A DNA stretch of 64,000 nt from Pochonia chlamydosporia 170 (Eukaryota > Ascomycota > Sordariomycetes > Hypocreales > Clavicipitaceae), in assembly GCF_001653235.2 (NCBI RefSeq), contig NC_035796.1:2356001-2420000 (forward strand), given 5' to 3'. The position numbers were made by a program, and so were the translations under genes. Shown in pieces: positions 1 through 11,874 of this stretch. Within the stretch, counting starts at the first letter, position 1. Every line of letters begins with the position of its first letter. The notes under the pieces are model-generated. The model did no database searches. It was not told the DNA's origin and was given only the letters and a program-made list of their open reading frames with translations.

Positions 1-137
1 GCTGGATTAAACCTCTTGACAAAAACACCGAGCATTGCCAACAGCCAACACACCCCTAGAGACCACACGGTGTACACAGCTTAGCCTGTGATCAATTCCC
101 ACGCATTTCGACACACCAAACTCGAACACCACATAAA

Positions 138-1163
138 TTACAACCTCCTCTCAACCTCCTCTAAAGCAGCCAACACACCCTCCCACTTCTCCCACTCCCC
201 ATCGCCCTGCACCACCCCCCGCAGAGGCAGCCTCGATCCATCCACGTCCCCAAACCCCCTCAACCGACTAATCGCCTCCTTGATGCCCACGATCCCATGC
301 CTCACCACAATCTCCTCCATACAGCTCACCCTGTACTGCAGCTCCCTCCTCTCCTGAACCTCCTCATCCGTAGCGCGCGTCTTGCCCGCCAACTCCAGCA
401 ATCTCACCAGCGACTTGGGGAAGAACCCCGCCGAGGCATCAATCGCACCCACACAGCCCACGCTCACCACCGGGACGAGCTGCTGTCCCAGGCCGGTAAA
501 CACGTGGAAACTCCTCGCGTCAATGGCGGGGTTCAACGCAATTTGCGTCAGCTGCGAAACATCCCCATGTGAGAGCTTGCAGCCCACGATGTTGGGATGC
601 GCGGCGAGGGTCGCAAACGTCGCGGGTGTGAGTTTGACCATGTTCGACACACCGGGGAAGTGGTAGCTATTCCAGTCAGTGGGTGGACTGGCAAACGCGC
701 AGGGCACTTACACTAGGATCGGGATGGGACTCCTCTCCGCGACAGCAGTGAACCACTGCACGATACCGTCCTGCGGTGTGACGGCGGCGTTGTACCCCGG
801 CGCGAGGACCATTCCCCATTGCGCACCTGCTTCCTTCGCATCAGCGAGCTGCTCGACCGTCTCTTCGATGCTGGCGGTGGCGGTGCCCGCTATGATGGGG
901 TAGTCCGGGAATCCCTCCTGTGTGAGCGCGTCCCGCACGCCTTGGAGGAGAGCTCTACGGTTGCGAGGGTGGATGTGTACTGATTCGCCGGTGCTGCCGA
1001 ATATGACGAGGCCTTTAATGCCGGATTTCGCGAGGTAGATTGCGTGGGCGGACTGGGTGGTGATGTCGATGGGGGGGATGGCGGGGTCGTAGTCTGGGTG
1101 GGATTTGGAGACGAAGAATGTAGGGACGGGGACGTAAATCCCTGCTGGGGGTGGCGAGGACAT
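138..1163 (-). CDS. Dihydrodipicolinate synthase-family aldolase (LGA1/HOGA-like)
   Basis: Predicted 326-aa class I aldolase of the DapA superfamily. These enzymes form a Schiff base with a 2-oxo acid and cleave or condense it with an aldehyde. Fungal members include the 2-keto-3-deoxy-L-galactonate aldolase of galacturonate breakdown and 4-hydroxy-2-oxoglutarate aldolase-like proteins. Two exons, 1163..712 and 666..138, flank a 45-nt GTAAGT-TAG intron. Visible motifs are the N-terminal IYVPVPTFF, the substrate loop GSTGESVHI, the active-site Tyr152 (VYHFPG) and the Schiff-base Lys181 (VGCKLSHGD). The Tyr-Lys spacing of 29 is normal for the family. The start ATG at 1163 precedes the conserved N-terminus directly. 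Length is as expected. Which 2-oxo acid is used cannot be read from the sequence. Confidence 0.88.
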
Positions 1164-1495
1164 GATGAAAAGGATTCGTTATGAGACTTGATGTTGAAAT
1201 TGTTTGGCGGTAGGATGAATTGATGGGCAGTGGTGATTTATAGAGGAGGACTGGCTGGATGGAGGTGTTGAGCTCCAAGAAAACGTGGGGGTGCCGATGA
1301 CGGGCTCGGTGCTCGGGGTAGCTTGTGGCGATCTGCAACATGCCACAATCGAAGTGAAACGCTGCGCATTAACGGCAATTATTTGTTAAACCAGATTAGC
1401 CGCCGGAATTAATGTGGATTTGATGCAGTCGCGCGATAAAATATGCGGGTATCAGCTTCGGCGATGTGTAGTCTATTCATGTCCTGTCTATCAGT
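1164..1495. other. Intergenic: promoter of the aldolase, 3' flank of homoserine kinase
   Basis: This stretch lies between two genes on the minus strand. It must hold the promoter and 5' UTR of the aldolase and the 3' UTR of the homoserine kinase. I see no other conserved element or convincing ORF. Confidence 0.5.
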
Positions 1496-2689
1496 CTATC
1501 GAACAACATGCGTACCCTCAGCAGGCTCCAAAATCTTCCATTGGCAAGCCAGGTCCTTCTTCTCATTGTATTGCCTCAGCGTGGCAATGATTCTATTCGC
1601 AATTTCTTCAAAGTTGCTCGTGGCAAGCGCCAAAATCGTAGGACCAGCACCAGAAAGGCACACGCCCAGGAAGCCGGGTTGTGTCTTGGGGGACATGGAC
1701 TCCACAACTTCGGTGAGACCCGGGATGAGGGTCTGGCGGTACGGCTGGTGGATTTTGTCCTGCATGGCAAGATGGATGAGTTCGGGGTCAGGAGGTGACT
1801 GGCCCAGAGCGACGGGTAGGAGGGCAATTCGTTGAAGGTTAAAGGTCTACCAAACAAGTTAGCAATAATTCAACCACGCAGATTCATAATTTCATTCAGA
1901 TTGCACTCACCACATCGGGTCGGGGATACTTTTCTGGCAACACAGCTCTCGCCTGAGCCGTTGGCACAATAAAATCGGGAATGATGGCAACAGCCTTAAT
2001 CTCCTTGGCCCAAGGGAACTTGATGTGGTGGCCAATGCCGACTGGTGGTGAGGGAGGTTTCTTTCCCGTGTCGACACCACCAGCCGGGGACGGAAGGACT
2101 TCAGAAAGAGGAATTTCTATTCTCGCAGCGTCTTCGGGGTTCAACGGCATAAGGTACGTTCCGACGAAGCCACCAAACAAGGCAGCACCAACATTGTCAG
2201 GATGTCTTTCTACAAAGACGGTATTAGCGGGGGTATACCATTTGAACACGAGTCATCAAACATACCAATCATCAAACAATAGTCGAACAGTCGATCCAGA
2301 TCCAGATCCTTCAACCCGCCAGCCTCCTTGCCCAGCATAACACCCGCAACCACAGCAGCACCCGAACTTCCCAGTCCTCTGCCCAGCGGAATCGGGTTCT
2401 TTATATGCACATGCGTCTCCACCGGGAACGCACGCTGGTCATGGCATCTCAGCACATACAGCGCAACGCGGGTGATTAGATTGCTCTGCGGGTCGAGACT
2501 GATGTCGTCGGTGCCCTCGCCCTGGCCCTCGTAGGTGATTTTGCAGTTGAGCGGGTGCTCCGTCGACGTCTTGGACCGGTCGATCGTGACGTGGAGTTCG
2601 AGATAGATGGTGAGGGCGAGACCGATGACATCGAAGCCGGGCCCGATGTTTGCGCTCGAGCACGGGGTCTTGATGACGAACGACTCCAT
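1496..2689 (-). CDS. THR1: Homoserine kinase (threonine biosynthesis)
   Basis: Predicted 357-aa GHMP-family kinase that phosphorylates L-homoserine to O-phosphohomoserine, the step before threonine synthase; cytosolic. Three exons: 2689..2266, 2209..1911 and 1846..1496. The introns are 56 nt (GTATGT) and 64 nt (GTGAGT). The first motif, TPCSSANIGPGFDVIGLAL, is followed by the ATP-binding loop PLGRGLGSSGAAVVAGV and the C-terminal glycine motif LSGAGPTILAL. The spliced length equals that of yeast Thr1 as I know it. The start at 2689 places the N-terminal motif a few residues in, as in the family. The divergent neighbour starts about 1 kb away, so promoters may be shared. Nothing looks broken. 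Confidence 0.95.
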
Positions 2690-3703
2690 GACTGTAGTTG
2701 AAACAGTAGGGAGCGACGCCGGGTGATGATGATTGCAGCGAGGGATGTGACGGCCCCAATTGGGTTTTTTGTCGTGATGTGATTGTGGAGGAAAGGCTGA
2801 AAAGATGGTGTTTCGACGGGAATGTGTCAATTTGGGACGGGTTTGGCGGGGCGCCGATAACCGGCGGCTTTTTATCCCACCAGACTCTGATGTCTGGTTG
2901 ATTTGTGCCTGGCTTGGCAGCGCCGCTTTTGCGTTGAGCACCAACATTGAAGGGCAGGCGCTAGATTCTCAGCCCCAGGTGCATCATCGACGAGAAGTGG
3001 GGCCAGAGATGGGCTGAAGGTGGCAGATGAGATGGATGTGGGGCATTTGATGCAAATCGCCAAGTGCCGACTTCGATCAAACACATCAATGATCAAACGT
3101 GGTATTAATATGATGCAGCGAGAATAACGGCATTGTGGAAACGTCATCAAGGCAGCCAGTCAAGCATCTTCATGCAGTAACTTCAATTCCTCAAGCCTCG
3201 ACTTGACAATTCAAAGTCCATGTGCTGTCCCACACCATCGCCCTCAATGTCTCATCTCGATTCACGCCGCTCATTCACAAGATGAAATTCACAACCGATC
3301 TCCTGCGCATAATGGAGGTTAGGTTAAATTCCTAACAGGGCTATTGCGTTCTTCGTTTTTGGCTCTGTTACAAACATTCCTCCACTTACGATACCCTCGT
3401 ATATCCGTATTCTCAGCCCAAAACACCGTCCGCTTAAGGAACTAACCCACGCCACCATTCAGCCGCCTCAAATCATCTAGCCTTAACCCGCTAGCTTAGC
3501 GACGCCAATCCATCTCAGAAATAGCATCCTGTAAGTTTAAGAGACATCCGCCTCCCATCTCCCTGAGCCCAGGTTAGCCGCATTAGACAAGCATCCCAAG
3601 CTTAAAACGAACCCTAATTCCCATCTTTCATATCCCAATGTTGTCTTTCCCTCTCTACATGTCCCAACATTGAACATCCCAACATATAAACACCATCACC
3701 ACC
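2690..3703. promoter_or_regulatory. Divergent promoter region, homoserine kinase / myristoylated protein
   Basis: About 1 kb separates two divergent start codons and should contain both promoters and 5' UTRs. The last 200 bases before 3704 are C/T-rich, as in many fungal 5' leaders. A TATA-like ATATAAAC lies at about 3684-3691, very close to the start codon at 3704. No gene is visible inside. Confidence 0.4.
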
Positions 3704-4468
3704 ATGGGCAACAAATCCTCCAAACCACCAAAACACCCCGGCGCCGACAAAGAAGCCTTCCTCCGCCCTGCCCTCCCCCCCGGCACATACGGCTCCTTCC
3801 CCCCATCCTTCAGCCTTCACTTCCTCGGCCGCAGCCAAGACACCAAAGCAGACTACTACGTCCTCGGTATCGATCAAAACGGCCCCGTCCAGCCCCTCAA
3901 CGCCATCACCATCCACAAAGGCACCGTCAAGCACCAAGTCACTCTGCACGCCGGCCCAAACCACTCCGACCCGCCGCTAGGACTCGCCGGCACCGAGAAA
4001 CTCTTTCGGTCCATGTCGATTGTCGCCCTGCCCGCGGCATCGAGCGGTCCTGACGGGCCGGTAAACCAGATTGCGCAGCTGTCCGCGCAGAAGAGCATCA
4101 AGTTTGACAACTTCAACTTTACGTGTCCGGTGGGCGGTGCCCAAGAGCAGTTTGAGTGGCGGAGTGACAATGTACTCAAGCCGGTGGAGGGGAAGCCCTA
4201 TGAGCGGACACTCGTGAGGATGCGGAACGGGGAGGAAGTCGTGGGGAGGTGGACGGATGATAGGGCGCCTGAGAAGAGCGCCAAGTTGGGGACCTTTCAG
4301 TTTGAAGGGAGTGGTGCGACGGGGGAGTTGGGTGCGTATTGGGCGTTGATGGCGGTGATGACGCTTTTGAGAATTAGCCAGGTCAAGTGGGAGGCGAGTC
4401 TTGCGGCGGATAAGATGCTTGCTGGGGCGGCAAAGGTTGCGTTGCTGGGGACGGGGTTGGTGTTGTGA
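3704..4468 (+). CDS. Putative N-myristoylated protein, tubby/LURP-like fold possible
   Basis: Single-exon ORF of 254 aa with no family I can name firmly. It starts MGNKSSKPPK: Gly2 and Ser6 fit the N-myristoyltransferase consensus (M-G-x-x-x-S/T) and are followed by lysines that would aid membrane binding, so a lipid-anchored cytosolic-face protein is inferred. The middle (residues about 25-190) is a globular, beta-rich sequence with motifs such as SFSLHFLGRS, YYVLGIDQNG and FEWRSDNVLK, then LVRMRNGEEVVGRW. That pattern resembles tubby-C-terminal/LURP-one-like domains, but this is a guess. The C-terminal 45 residues are Ala/Leu-rich and could form a helix or weak membrane segment. The context CACCATGG is a strong start site. 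Confidence 0.7.
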   Translation: MGNKSSKPPKHPGADKEAFLRPALPPGTYGSFPPSFSLHFLGRSQDTKADYYVLGIDQNGPVQPLNAITIHKGTVKHQVTLHAGPNHSDPPLGLAGTEKLFRSMSIVALPAASSGPDGPVNQIAQLSAQKSIKFDNFNFTCPVGGAQEQFEWRSDNVLKPVEGKPYERTLVRMRNGEEVVGRWTDDRAPEKSAKLGTFQFEGSGATGELGAYWALMAVMTLLRISQVKWEASLAADKMLAGAAKVALLGTGLVL

Positions 4469-4490
4469 TGATGATGACGATGATGATGAT
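4466..4490 (+). repeat. TGA/GAT trinucleotide microsatellite
   Basis: An imperfect (TGA)n tract begins with the stop codon of the preceding gene and runs into its 3' UTR, with one interruption (GACGAT). Slippage here could not change the protein C-terminus much because every repeat unit is itself a stop. Confidence 0.8.
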
Positions 4491-4655
4491 TTGCAGGTGT
4501 GAAAGGATATGTTGTTTTTGGGATATGGGAATAGACACGCTGTTATGCATTAAATTCAGTTTGATCTGTGTATGTCCTTCATTCGTGAGAACGTCTCATA
4601 TAAACAATCGTCAACGTATCTAATTCGTTCCAACATCGTCACATCTTTGTACCGT

Positions 4656-6682
4656 CTATCTCATCCCCAGCTTTTGCAACTTATCGAATAACGGCGTGCC
4701 CAGCCCAGTCACCGGATCCCATCCCTCCACGGCATCCCACCCAGCTCCAGGGATAACGGGAGCTTTTGCGCCGCTGAAACTTGTGCCTTGACAACCCTTT
4801 GATCTACCTTGAGTAATACTACAATGTATATGTAAGCGGTTATGTCGTCCTAGCATGATGGGGAAAGAACACGGTATCAGGATCTTACTCTGTAAATGCA
4901 CCCTTGGCTGTGAGATACAACCAAGGATTCAGGAATCCCAGCGGTGGTTTGCCCTTCTTCATACGATTGTCATTGATGATGGCAATCATGGATGCGAACA
5001 ATGGCGCTGAAGCACTGCAACATTGTCAGTTTCACCTTGTTTACATAGACAAACTGTTTCTTACCTCGTGCCCCCTCCTTCTTCAATTTTGTCGTGGTTA
5101 AAAATAGGATATCCAAGTCCCTGAGCAGCCACATCAGGAAATCCGCGGCCACTATTGTTGTAATACCCTTTCCATCTGCCCCCATGTGCCTTCAAATACC
5201 GCGACACCTGACTCTCCTGCCACGCAGGACGAGGCCAGTATTCAGAAAACCCGCCCGAAGAAAAGTTGACAGCCTTCTCTGGAAACGTTGATTCGGTTGC
5301 CCCCACTGACGTGATGTAGGGGCATCCGCCAGGAAACGCAGGAAGAAACTTGGTCCTCTTAGTGCCGTCGTTGGACTGGCACGATACACCTGGTCCCTGG
5401 TCGCCGGACGCAATTATAATAGACATGCCTCGGACCGTGAGCAAGCCGAATAGTTCACATATCCTCAGGGCATGTGGCTTCGGCACATTCTGCTCGTTCA
5501 CTCCGTACGATATCGACATGACTTGCGGAAAGTCGCGATCCGGCAATGCTAGCAAGTGGTTCAGAAACTGTACCCACGGCTCGACATGTTCTTTCTTTGG
5601 GTCGGAGAGGCTATCGTGTGTCAACAGATGGCACTGGAAGGTTATGTCAAAGAGCAGCGACACTTACTCCAAGTCCGGAATGAAGTCATGGTCTCCTCCT
5701 CCTGTAGAGTAAAACCGCACAGGCACCCTGTAAGCCATTGCAACCGCAATTTGGATATCCATATTGGCTTCGCCGCTGGGATAGTTGGTACCTTGCGTAT
5801 TTGTGCCATTGTTTATCAGTTCAACGGTGAATTTGGCGCCTTTAGCATGCGATGCATATTTGCCCAAGTACTTCTCCAGCTGGTCAAATTGCGCTGTTTG
5901 CTTCGAAACATCAGTAGACGTCGTACCATTTGGGCAAGTAAACTTACTCCGCTGAAACCAACCACACCCAGCAATGATTTCGGATGCGGTTTCGTGTAGC
6001 TATTTTCATCCATCCTGTAAAGATTCCGTAGACAACTGGGAGTATTGTTGTTCTTGCAGTCGTCCATTTTTCTTGGCGTTGCCGTATGAGTCCCGTTGCC
6101 TTTACTGCTCACCAGCACTGATCTCCGAGTTGTCGGATATTTCTGCGCGAATGTGGCGTGCTCGAAGAAGGTCGTCGGCTGAATAGATGTGATGTGTGGG
6201 CGTACGTCTGCTGGCACGGAGTAGGCGAGTGTGCCTATTGCTTTTCGGCCGGTATTTTGAAAGACGTCGTACTTGGTAGATAATACTCTCTCAGCAGTGC
6301 CAATTGTAACGGTTACATCCACAAACAATCCTCGTACTTGGATCTGACCCTCTGTAATATCTTCCGTCAATAGCCATCGTCGTACGGCATCGACTGCGTC
6401 CTGTTGCGGACGGATCAAGGTTAAGGCGGCGTCTCGCGACAAATGCTGACCATATCGTGGATGATTCGGGTCGGAAACCTCCTGTACCGTTCTCTCAAGT
6501 ACTTCCTGGCCGTCTGATTCCAAGGCAATGGAGAGGCGAATGGTCTGACTGGGGTTGGCGGACTCCAACCTTGTCCATCCTCGAGGCGGTTCGGCCAAAT
6601 GTTCTACCACAGCCAATCTTGTAACAACCGCCGCTAACGAATTGCCAAAAAGACAACAGAGACCAAAGACCAACTTCATCAT
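4656..6682 (-). CDS. Secreted sedolisin (S53 tripeptidyl-peptidase-like serine protease)
   Basis: Predicted 600-aa pre-pro-protease of peptidase family S53, secreted and active at acid pH in characterised relatives. Five exons: 6682..5948, 5900..5668, 5610..5065, 5014..4889 and 4818..4656. A signal peptide (MMKLVFGLCCLFGNSLAA) precedes a pro-domain (about 20-200) with the typical NHPRYGQHLSRD motif. Catalytic residues are visible: Glu289 and Asp293 (SGEANMDIQ), oxyanion Asp393 (ASGDQGPG) and Ser505 (GGTSASAPLFA). The Ser codon (AG|T) is split by the 50-nt intron 5015..5064. The C-terminal GWDPVTGLGTP is part of the calcium site. The start at 6682 was chosen because it opens the signal peptide. 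The frame stays open further upstream, so a longer form is formally possible. Likely a nutrient-scavenging or pathogenesis-type protease. Confidence 0.93.
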
Positions 6683-8152
6683 GTCCGTCGTAGGTGTCGC
6701 CAGCAATGAAATCGCACGACAAAATGTGGCAAGAGTATCGTCAGTTTGACCAAGTACTTCCAACCCCAACCGCATCCATCATGTATTGTGCGAAATCACG
6801 AGTGAAAGGACACAGCCTGGCGTATCGACAGGCCGATTACGTTTCCGATTATCTCATGCAAGTCAATGCAAATAATCGACAATCTTCTGCAGGTGTGAAT
6901 GTAGAAAGCAGAGAACAATACTAAGAGTCGCACAAGTCAAGCTTCTTGCGTCACCGCCTTGGTGAGTAAATGCAGATTCCAGCGCAGAAGCGGCACGCAA
7001 GGATCTTCAGAAAATTCTCCGGCTGGAAGACGTAATCCCAGCTGAAATTCGATCGGATGAAAAGCAGTGAAGAAAGAAGGAATACGTCGCGTTGAAATAT
7101 GAGCGACCGGGATGCTATGAAGTCGGCACCCAGAAATAAAGGACAAAACTCAACGACATGAGCACATGAGTCGTTCGACCTTTCGGACGGTACCACAGCC
7201 CTCTCGGCAATCAAATTTCTGCAAAGAAACGACTCGTCACAGAACCATCTGAGACGAACAAAGAACTTATTCGCTGAAAATAATTTCCCCCGTCCCACGG
7301 TTCCCTGGTGTGGTGTTTGCTAAGCCGATCAGCCCCATCGACTGGCGTTGGAATGCCACCAGCCAACACGACTTACATGCGGCCCCAGCCATCATCCATC
7401 CGTAGCCGCGCAGGTCGTGCGCAAGCCACATGCTCCTGTTTCTTTTTCCATACCTTTTCTTTGTCGTCAGTGATGCTGAAAAAAGGACCTGGTTGGTGGG
7501 TGTTGTGAAGATGGCTTATGCTGGTGATGTGTTGGCTGCGAAATTGGCCGAGTTATTCAGGCCGAGAAGCGCGGTCAACCTCCTCTTTTGTTTCAAGCAA
7601 GATTGATCATATTTGAAGGATTCATTGGACGAATACGCAAGTTTCTTGACTGTAACTTTGATCAACACCTTGGTATCATTTGTACGGGGCCCGAGCGAAG
7701 ATTCTGCGTTGGCACGGCGCAAGTACTGGCTGGTGCTGCTTTGTTGAAATGAAACTGAAACTTTTGGGGGACAGGTTTCCTTCACGGCATTGATGAGCTA
7801 CTGTTGTTGAAGGCGGTTAGAGCATTCAGCTGAGGCTGGAATTGAAGACTCTTGTCACATGTGACTACCTGGACATACCCTTATAGCAATGTGTAGCAAG
7901 CGGTCAGCGATAGACGTATTAGGCACATGGTGTTACGCAATCTCGTCAAATTACATTTTACGCAGAGAAAACGCGCTGTCAACTTGCCATGCTCAAACTC
8001 TTTCACACTTTATCAGTACATGGTAGCCCTGCGAAAGGATGCAACCCGGCCGTATCACTTGCTCTGTACGAGCAGCTTCAGACCAAGAATGCTACAAACC
8101 AGACCGAAAAGAAGCACTGACTCGCCAATAGATAGACTTGCATCATAGTCTG

Positions 8153-8166
8153 CCTACCTAGGTAGG
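8153..8166. repeat. CTAG-centred 14-bp palindrome
   Basis: CCTACCTAGGTAGG is a perfect palindrome, followed by another TAGGTA unit. A related 12-bp palindrome occurs at 61070-61081. I infer they belong to one dispersed low-copy motif. Function is unknown. Confidence 0.75.
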
Positions 8167-10120
8167 TAACCTCATAAACCACCATGACCAGTCGGTAAAT
8201 GCATCGGCTGGCGATTCCGGATGCCGCTCTGCATGATACGTGGCATGGCATTGGGTTATAGTCCTGTGACAATCACATCCATTGGACGGACCATCGACAA
8301 TGAATGACAACTCATCATCTTATTCACAGGGGTTCTATTCACTGATCACAATAGTTGTGTTTAAAACGATGAGTTCTGACCATTTGTCTCAGACGGCCCT
8401 CAACAGACAAATGCAGGGCCATCGACATCCCCAGCTCCACAGAGCGAACAAAGGGGCCAAGTCAGTCTTTTCCATTCTGTTCTTCAGCCTTCTCGTATTG
8501 CAACCCAGGTTCCTGCTTTTTGCTATTTTTGCTCTCTTTACTACGGTACCTCTTTACGACTAAGTAGTGATCGTATTCCTCTCGTTCTGCACAGTCAGAA
8601 CTTCAGAAGGGGCAAGTTTGACGGAACACATTTTACCTTGGAAATCGGGGCATCACAATGTTCACGCTGCTGCCTGCAAAAGTGACAGCAAAGGGTAAAA
8701 AGTAAAATCTCTGCAAGTAACATTGAACCGGAGACCCTGCGGCGGCACAATTCATACACTCCGTCAGCATACTTGCACAAACTGCGTCTTCACATGGCTA
8801 CAAATTGTTCATAGAGCGCTGACCAAAGTTTACCAAGTTCACCCGTAAAGAGCACCTGGTGTATTAACTTTGACACGACGTGATGTTGAAGTTTCCATGG
8901 CTAAGGCACAAATGGAACTGTTGGTGATTCGAGACGCGGGTTGGCCAAATACTGGCATCGTCGGCTCATACGTCCACGCCTTTGAAGGTAACGGGGAAAT
9001 AGCACTGTGTATGTCGTTTTGAGCATTGCGTTGCTTACCCAAGTTTGTTTCACCTCAATCTAGAGTGTAAATATAGTCTGCACTGCTTTAAACGCCTACA
9101 TTTTCTATAGGTATTTTCCTGTATTGATGCGTGTTTGTTGAGTCCCTACCCTATAATTCCAAGTCAGATAGAACGTCGCCGTGATTAGTCGCTAAATACA
9201 TCAAATACTCTTCCAAAGTACATTTATGCTCAAAAAATACTATGAAGTCTAATGATACTTTAAATTTCTTTCCGTTGCAAACGTTGTGGGCGCTCGGAAC
9301 TCTGTGCCGCAGATGGATGTCGTCAAATCTCATTTCGATGCTTGATGCCATCACAACAACCAAAAAGACACAAGGCACACAAGGTTCATACCCCAAAACA
9401 TCATTTGCGACTAAAGATTTCTACCAGCCGCCTCCTCTACTTCCCTAACAAGCCATATGCATCTGCCTTGGTTCAGAATCTGCTGCATCTCATTTCATCC
9501 AAGACATATCGCCCTGCTCCCTTTGCAATATCAGTGCTTCCTTTTTATCGTCCGGTAACACATAATTTGATATGAACCTCCCTGGCGTAGTCTCGGGATG
9601 GCGCTGTGGAGGTGCTGGTGTCTCAGATCCGGCCTTGTCCATCGCGACGCCCCGATTTCGAGATGCGCGTGTCCAAGCGAATTGTGTGTATTTGAACCAC
9701 AATGGTGAATAGTGCCTACGGAGACTCGGTATCGGTACATATCAAGTAGATGCGGCGAGGTCTTGAAAGATCTGCCGTACGCCAACATCATGAATGCCCT
9801 CTTAATGCCATCAAATGGTCTCGACCGCGGCCTCCCCCAGAAGTGCAGTCCCTTACACCGACGACCCGCCCGACAGCTGCAAAACTTCAAAACCGTCACA
9901 AAGAAATTGTTGTTTTTGAAAAATGTCTAGCAAAATCTCAGTCTTGTCCAACTCTGTTCGGCGTATCCAAACCAGCATGCAGTTCGTGATTCGCGCATCT
10001 CCCGTCGTGTCTTAGCATAATAAGACAGCCACTCCTCCTCGCAGACTATCACGACCCGGCAGCCAGGGCATCTAGCTCCCTCACTAGGGAAGATGTCCCC
10101 AAACAAGGGCAAAGTCCAAG

Positions 10121-10127
10121 TATAAAG
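10121..10127 (+). promoter_or_regulatory. TATA box of the hydrophobin gene
   Basis: TATAAAG lies about 125 bases before the hydrophobin ATG. A C/T-rich stretch with several CTTCAAC-like repeats (about 10170-10200) follows, typical of a strongly expressed fungal promoter with initiation in the pyrimidine tract. Confidence 0.6.
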
Positions 10128-10250
10128 CCATCTCTAAATCTCTACAAGGACCCTTCTTTTCGAAATCATCATCACACTCTCTTCAACTTTCTCTTCAACG
10201 CTCGCATCGCCTTTCAGTCTAACCGACTTACCAAACCACCCACCATCAAA

Positions 10251-10584
10251 ATGAAGTCCTTCGTTGCTGTCATCGTCGCCATGGCCGGTGTTGCCATTGC
10301 CCAGCCTACCCTTCAGGCCCGTGATGGAGTCTGTCCCGGTACTCTCTACAGCGTGCCGCAGTGCTGTGGCCCAAATGTGCTCAACGTCGCTTCTCTGGAC
10401 TGCAAGACCCGTACGTCTCTATCAAAGCTTCCCACGCAAACATATCATCCGCTAACATGTTATAGCCTCCTCTGCCAGCGACATCACCTCCTTCAAGGGA
10501 GCTTGCTCTGGGAGCAAGCCTCAGTGCTGCACCATCCCCGCCGCAAATCAAGGAGTTCTCTGCATTGATCCCGTTGGTGCTTAA
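10251..10584 (+). CDS. Class II hydrophobin
   Basis: Predicted 92-aa secreted amphipathic coat protein that assembles at air-water or hyphal surfaces. Exons 10251..10410 and 10466..10584 flank a 55-nt GTACGT-TAG intron. Residues 1-17 (MKSFVAVIVAMAGVAIA) form a signal peptide. The mature part has the eight-cysteine pattern C-CC-C-C-CC-C: C(9)CC(11)C, then C(6)CC(10)C, with short loops as in class II. Conserved pieces are LYSVPQCCG, VASLDCKTP and VLCIDPVGA. The promoter carries a clear TATA box. The gene stands alone, with no paralog or partner in the window. Confidence 0.95.
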
Positions 10585-11874
10585 GTGCCTTTTGTATCAT
10601 GGGGATTGCAAAGACGATTGATTGGGTTCTCTTCTTTTCACCCATAGGGATAGTGTTTGATAGTTGGACTATGGACAGTCGTCCTGAACTGCTATACGAT
10701 ATGGGATGTGTACAAACACCGTCTTAGATGGCTAAACGGTATTTATTTGTAAAAAGGTCTTTCTAGGATAGAATAATATGGAAGTGATGCCAGCAGGCAC
10801 CATTTATTTGATCTCAAATCTGCCTGAACTTGCTTTGTGTTAGTCTCTCGATTGGTGGAGAGGGAAGTGTCTTGGTCATACAGACTTGTTTGCCATCTCA
10901 AGAGTTGCGAGTTGAATTGTCAGTCGATGCTCGCACAATGCGCCAACTCTGTAGTCTCCGCGTTCTCGAAGGCAAAAATCGGTGCCTCTTTGTTCTCGCC
11001 ACCAAGTCCAAGGCATCTGAGATATGTGACTCTCTCCCTGTTCTTGATTCTCAGTCACACAGCTAACAGCTTCAAATGATGACTCAAACTCACCTTCAAG
11101 CCATCACCTTGAACAATCATCCACTCAATTTCTTCATCACATGAGTTATGAAGAAAACACCAGACACCTCACCTTCAATTCAAAAGACAAAAAAGGTGTC
11201 ATCTCCAACATCAGGCAGCACCAGCCGTCACCAGCCCCAGGCACCAGCACCAACCCGCCAGCTGCCTGCCATTCTGCCATCCCCCTCACCGCCCAAAATA
11301 CAAGTATAAGAATCTCATCTCCCCTCTTCCTTTTCACTCCTTTCTTCCCTTCCTCTCCAGCTCTCTTTGCCGTATGGCTTAGATCAAGTGTAGTATCTGT
11401 TCTTTTCAGTTTAATCTCTGAAACGCCCCTCCCGGGGGGCGAATTTCGCTGATTATGCGTATTTTTGGTCAGATAGGTTGAGAAGACCTCTGCGTTTACG
11501 TACGACTTCTTGGCCACTGTGTCCCTGGTATTACACTGCTTCCAGGTGATGCGAACGGTGTTTGTTTTGCGATCTGTTTTCATTGCTGTTGGGCTTGACT
11601 TGGCTGTGAAGAAGATGGTTGCATGCAGGGTGCTATACACCTTATTAAATACCAAAGTTCTGAACACGCACTTTGATCTTAAAATCCAATCTACGTAGTC
11701 TTAAATATAATTGCCTTTGCAGACATTTCGTAAACTATCTTCGTGGCAACTCAACATGTGAGTGTGCTTCAAGTTCACTTCACCAAACGACTTGCCCCAC
11801 CACACCTTCATCCAAAATTCAACCTCACCTCTCCCTCCCACTTCATCACTCATCCATCACCATCAACGCCCACC
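10585..11874. other. Gene-free stretch between hydrophobin and translin
   Basis: Contains the hydrophobin 3' UTR and the translin promoter. A 173-codon minus-strand frame at 11146-11667 has no ATG at its first codon and no recognisable motif, so I do not call it. Short C/T-rich tracts precede the translin start. Confidence 0.45.

Larger units (their letters stand above)
6683..10250. other. 3.6-kb gene-free stretch
   Basis: The left part is the sedolisin promoter and the right end the hydrophobin promoter. Short open frames on both strands lack conserved motifs, codon bias or splice sites that join into anything recognisable. A perfect 14-bp CTAG-centred palindrome sits at 8153-8166. No tRNA or transposon signature was seen. 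Confidence 0.5.

Noticed and set aside
11146..11667. 173-codon minus-strand open frame between hydrophobin and translin
   Set aside because: The first codon is GTG rather than ATG, composition is ordinary intergenic, and there is no motif or splice partner.
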